From: Alphaproteobacteria bacterium
Lineage (GTDB): Bacteria; Myxococcota_A; UBA796; CAJQPC01
Reading direction: 5' to 3'
NCBI GenBank assembly: GCA_020632795.1
Contig: JACKEV010000015.1
Span: 124,001-188,000, forward strand
DNA length: 64,000 nt
The notes beneath the pieces were generated by a model. That model was given only the letters and a program-made list of their open reading frames with translations. It made no database searches and was not told the origin of the DNA. The translations under genes were made by a program, and so were the position numbers. This document shows positions 62,592 through 64,000 of the stretch, in pieces (the stretch's first letter is position 1; the number at the start of each line of letters is the position of its first letter).

Positions 62592-63422
62592 ATGCCGCTT
62601 CCCCCTGCCGCCAACTACCATGTCAACCGCGCCTGCAACGCCCGCTGCCGCTTCTGCTTCGCGGTGTTCTCGGAGGTCCCGGGGGCGCTGTCCCGAGGCG
62701 ACGCGCTGCGCCTCATCGCCGCGCTCGCCGAGGCCGGCGTGGAGAAGCTCAACTTCGCCGGGGGCGAGCCGACCTTGTGGCCGCACCTCGCGCCCGCGCT
62801 GCGAGAAGCCCGCCGCCTGGGGCTCACGACGAGCATCGTCACCAACGGCTTCCGCCTGGGCCGCGTGCTGGACCAGGCCGCCGACTGTGTGGACTGGGTG
62901 GGCTTCTCAGTGGACTCCTGGAGCGAGCGGACGGAGGTGGCGCTGGGCCGCGGCCGGGGAGACCACGTCGCCCGCTGCGTCGCGCTCGCGGCGCGGGCTC
63001 GGGCGCTGGGGGTGCGGGTGAAGCTGAACACCGTGCTGACCGCCCTCAACGCGGACGAGGACCTCTCCCCGCTGGTGCGTGCGATGCGCCCCGAGCGCTG
63101 GAAGGTCTTCCAGGTCCTGCCGGTGGAGGGTCAGAACGACGGCCGGGTGGAGCCGCTGCGCATCGACGCTGGAGCGCTGGAGCGCTTCCGCGCCCGGCAC
63201 GCGCCCCTCGCGGCGGAGGGCTTCGCCCCGGTGATCGAGGACAACGCGGCCATGCGCGGCTCCTACGCCATGATCGACCCGATGGGGCGCTTCTTCTCGA
63301 ACGCGAGCGGGCGTCACACCTACAGCGATCCGATTCTGGAGTTGGGTGCCGTGGCGGCGTTCCGGCAGGTGGTGTTCGACGAGGCGCGCTTCGACGCGCG
63401 AGGAGGACGGTATGGCTGGTAG
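62592..63422 (+). CDS. Prokaryotic viperin homologue (radical SAM antiviral nucleotide synthase)
   Basis: The 276-residue protein has the radical SAM cluster ligands Cys15, Cys19 and Cys22 in the order CNARCRFC. It also has viperin-specific landmarks: ANYHVNRACN, VEKLNFAGGEPTLWP (GGEP 57-60), GFSVDSW, RGRGDH, KLNTVL near residue 144, ERWKVFQVLPVEGQN (169-182), MRGSYAMID and the GGRYGW C-terminus. Viperins dehydrate CTP or other NTPs at the ribose to give 3'-deoxy-3',4'-didehydro nucleotides, which terminate viral RNA synthesis. The substrate nucleotide here cannot be read. It lacks the N-terminal membrane helix of animal viperin. The best alternative, MoaA-like, is excluded by the C-terminal motifs. 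Confidence 0.93.
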   Translation: MPLPPAANYHVNRACNARCRFCFAVFSEVPGALSRGDALRLIAALAEAGVEKLNFAGGEPTLWPHLAPALREARRLGLTTSIVTNGFRLGRVLDQAADCVDWVGFSVDSWSERTEVALGRGRGDHVARCVALAARARALGVRVKLNTVLTALNADEDLSPLVRAMRPERWKVFQVLPVEGQNDGRVEPLRIDAGALERFRARHAPLAAEGFAPVIEDNAAMRGSYAMIDPMGRFFSNASGRHTYSDPILELGAVAAFRQVVFDEARFDARGGRYGW

Positions 63423-64000
63423 GACGCCGAAAGGCGAGCGTGTGCCGAAGCGGCTCACGGAGCGTCAGATGCGGCAGTACGTGGCGCTGCTCAGGCAACG
63501 CACCGAGCACGAACGGCAGGTCGACCGGCACCCGCAGGCCGCCGCGCTGCGCCACGAGGCCCACCCCTTCAGCGTCCGGGGGGAGCAGGAGCGGGCGCAC
63601 GCGCTGTTCCAGCAGGCCGCCGCGCTCTTCGACCCTGAGGACACCAGCGCTGCGGCGGCGGCGGCCTGGTATGACCTCGCCGAGTCCTACAAGCGCCTCC
63701 GGTCCGGCGTCCGCGTGGAGAACCTGCTGCGAGCTCGGGAGCTGCTGGAGCGCGCGTCCCGCTCCCCGGTGCGGAGGCGGTGCCCGTTCCGCCACCCGCT
63801 CACCCTGGACGCCCTGGGACAGGTGCGCCGGCAGCTCGCGCAACACTCTCACGACGACGAGGCCAGCACCAGGCTGCTGCGGCGAGCCACGAAGGATATG
63901 GTCGAAGCGTGCAGGATCACCGATCAGCAGGGGGTGTACGGATGGCATTGGAGCGCCCAGTACCACAACAACCTGGGCAACCTGCTTCGCCAGCGTTCGC
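63412..64000 (+). CDS. TPR-repeat protein, 3' end outside window
   Basis: ATG 63412 has AGGAGG five bases upstream and overlaps the viperin 3' end by 11 bases, so it is coupled to it. The first 196 codons, open to the window edge, encode a charged N-terminus (PKGERVPKRLTERQMRQYV), then helical repeats: HALFQQAAALFDPEDTSAAA, WYDLAESYKRLRSGVRVENL, LRARELLERASRSP and YHNNLGNLLRQ. The last resembles a TPR with the NLGNLL consensus. The rest of the protein, which may hold an effector or sensor domain, is not in view. Confidence 0.75.
   Translation, partial: MAGRTPKGERVPKRLTERQMRQYVALLRQRTEHERQVDRHPQAAALRHEAHPFSVRGEQERAHALFQQAAALFDPEDTSAAAAAAWYDLAESYKRLRSGVRVENLLRARELLERASRSPVRRRCPFRHPLTLDALGQVRRQLAQHSHDDEASTRLLRRATKDMVEACRITDQQGVYGWHWSAQYHNNLGNLLRQRS

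Noticed and set aside
62592..63422. MoaA-type or other generic radical SAM enzyme
   Set aside because: MoaA has a second C-terminal cluster motif, absent here. ERWKVFQ...EGQN, the MRGSYAMID region and the GGRYGW end are viperin features.

Overview
The window looks like a dense chromosomal segment of a very GC-rich Gram-negative bacterium. Almost no gap exceeds 150 bases and none exceeds 300. A Myxococcota or other former deltaproteobacterial lineage is the best guess. The reasons are the many lipoproteins with Asp/Thr-rich linkers, the PKD, IPT/TIG-like, vWA and lamin-tail domains, the Pro-rich Ser/Thr kinase, the FIST/DUF3369 signalling proteins and a 14-gene complex I operon. This is inference from gene content, not phylogeny. 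No tRNA, rRNA, CRISPR array, insertion sequence or attachment site was seen.

Positions 1-16200 hold mixed housekeeping and metabolic genes: a partial GMC oxidoreductase, an HTTM-type membrane protein with a partner, a PlsC acyltransferase with a zinc ribbon, mutM, a TPR lipid-granule-type pair, HU, a histidine phosphatase/P-loop kinase fusion, a LysR regulator, GST, YbjN, SDR, rlmN, phhB, a five-PKD lipoprotein and a methyltransferase.

Positions 16172-26548 (minus strand) form one tightly coupled ten-gene operon. It encodes a lipoprotein, a FabZ-like dehydratase, two complete ketosynthases, two shrunken ketosynthase-like proteins, FabD, a long acyl carrier protein, a membrane Ser/Thr kinase and a homologue of cyanobacterial acyl-ACP reductase with the catalytic Cys retained. 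It reads as a dedicated type II fatty-acid or polyketide-like assembly line ending in reductive release, with its own kinase.

Positions 26673-36621 hold one plus-strand lipoprotein and then six overlapping minus-strand genes for lipoproteins, including a vWA domain interrupted by a lamin-tail domain. Positions 36777-51064 hold the complete nuoA-N operon in canonical order. NuoL carries a His/Asp-rich tandem repeat and NuoG is short.

Positions 51154-58458 hold rnhB (apparently leaderless), a glycosyltransferase, a FIST sensor / histidine kinase / receiver-DUF3369-cyclase signalling operon, rnhA and folC.

Positions 58515-64000 (plus strand) hold the most striking locus. It encodes a membrane-anchored subtilisin-like protease, a possible sigma-like protein with a coupled small partner, a clear prokaryotic viperin (antiviral ddhNTP synthase family) and a TPR protein cut by the window edge. 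The arrangement suggests a regulated antiviral module.
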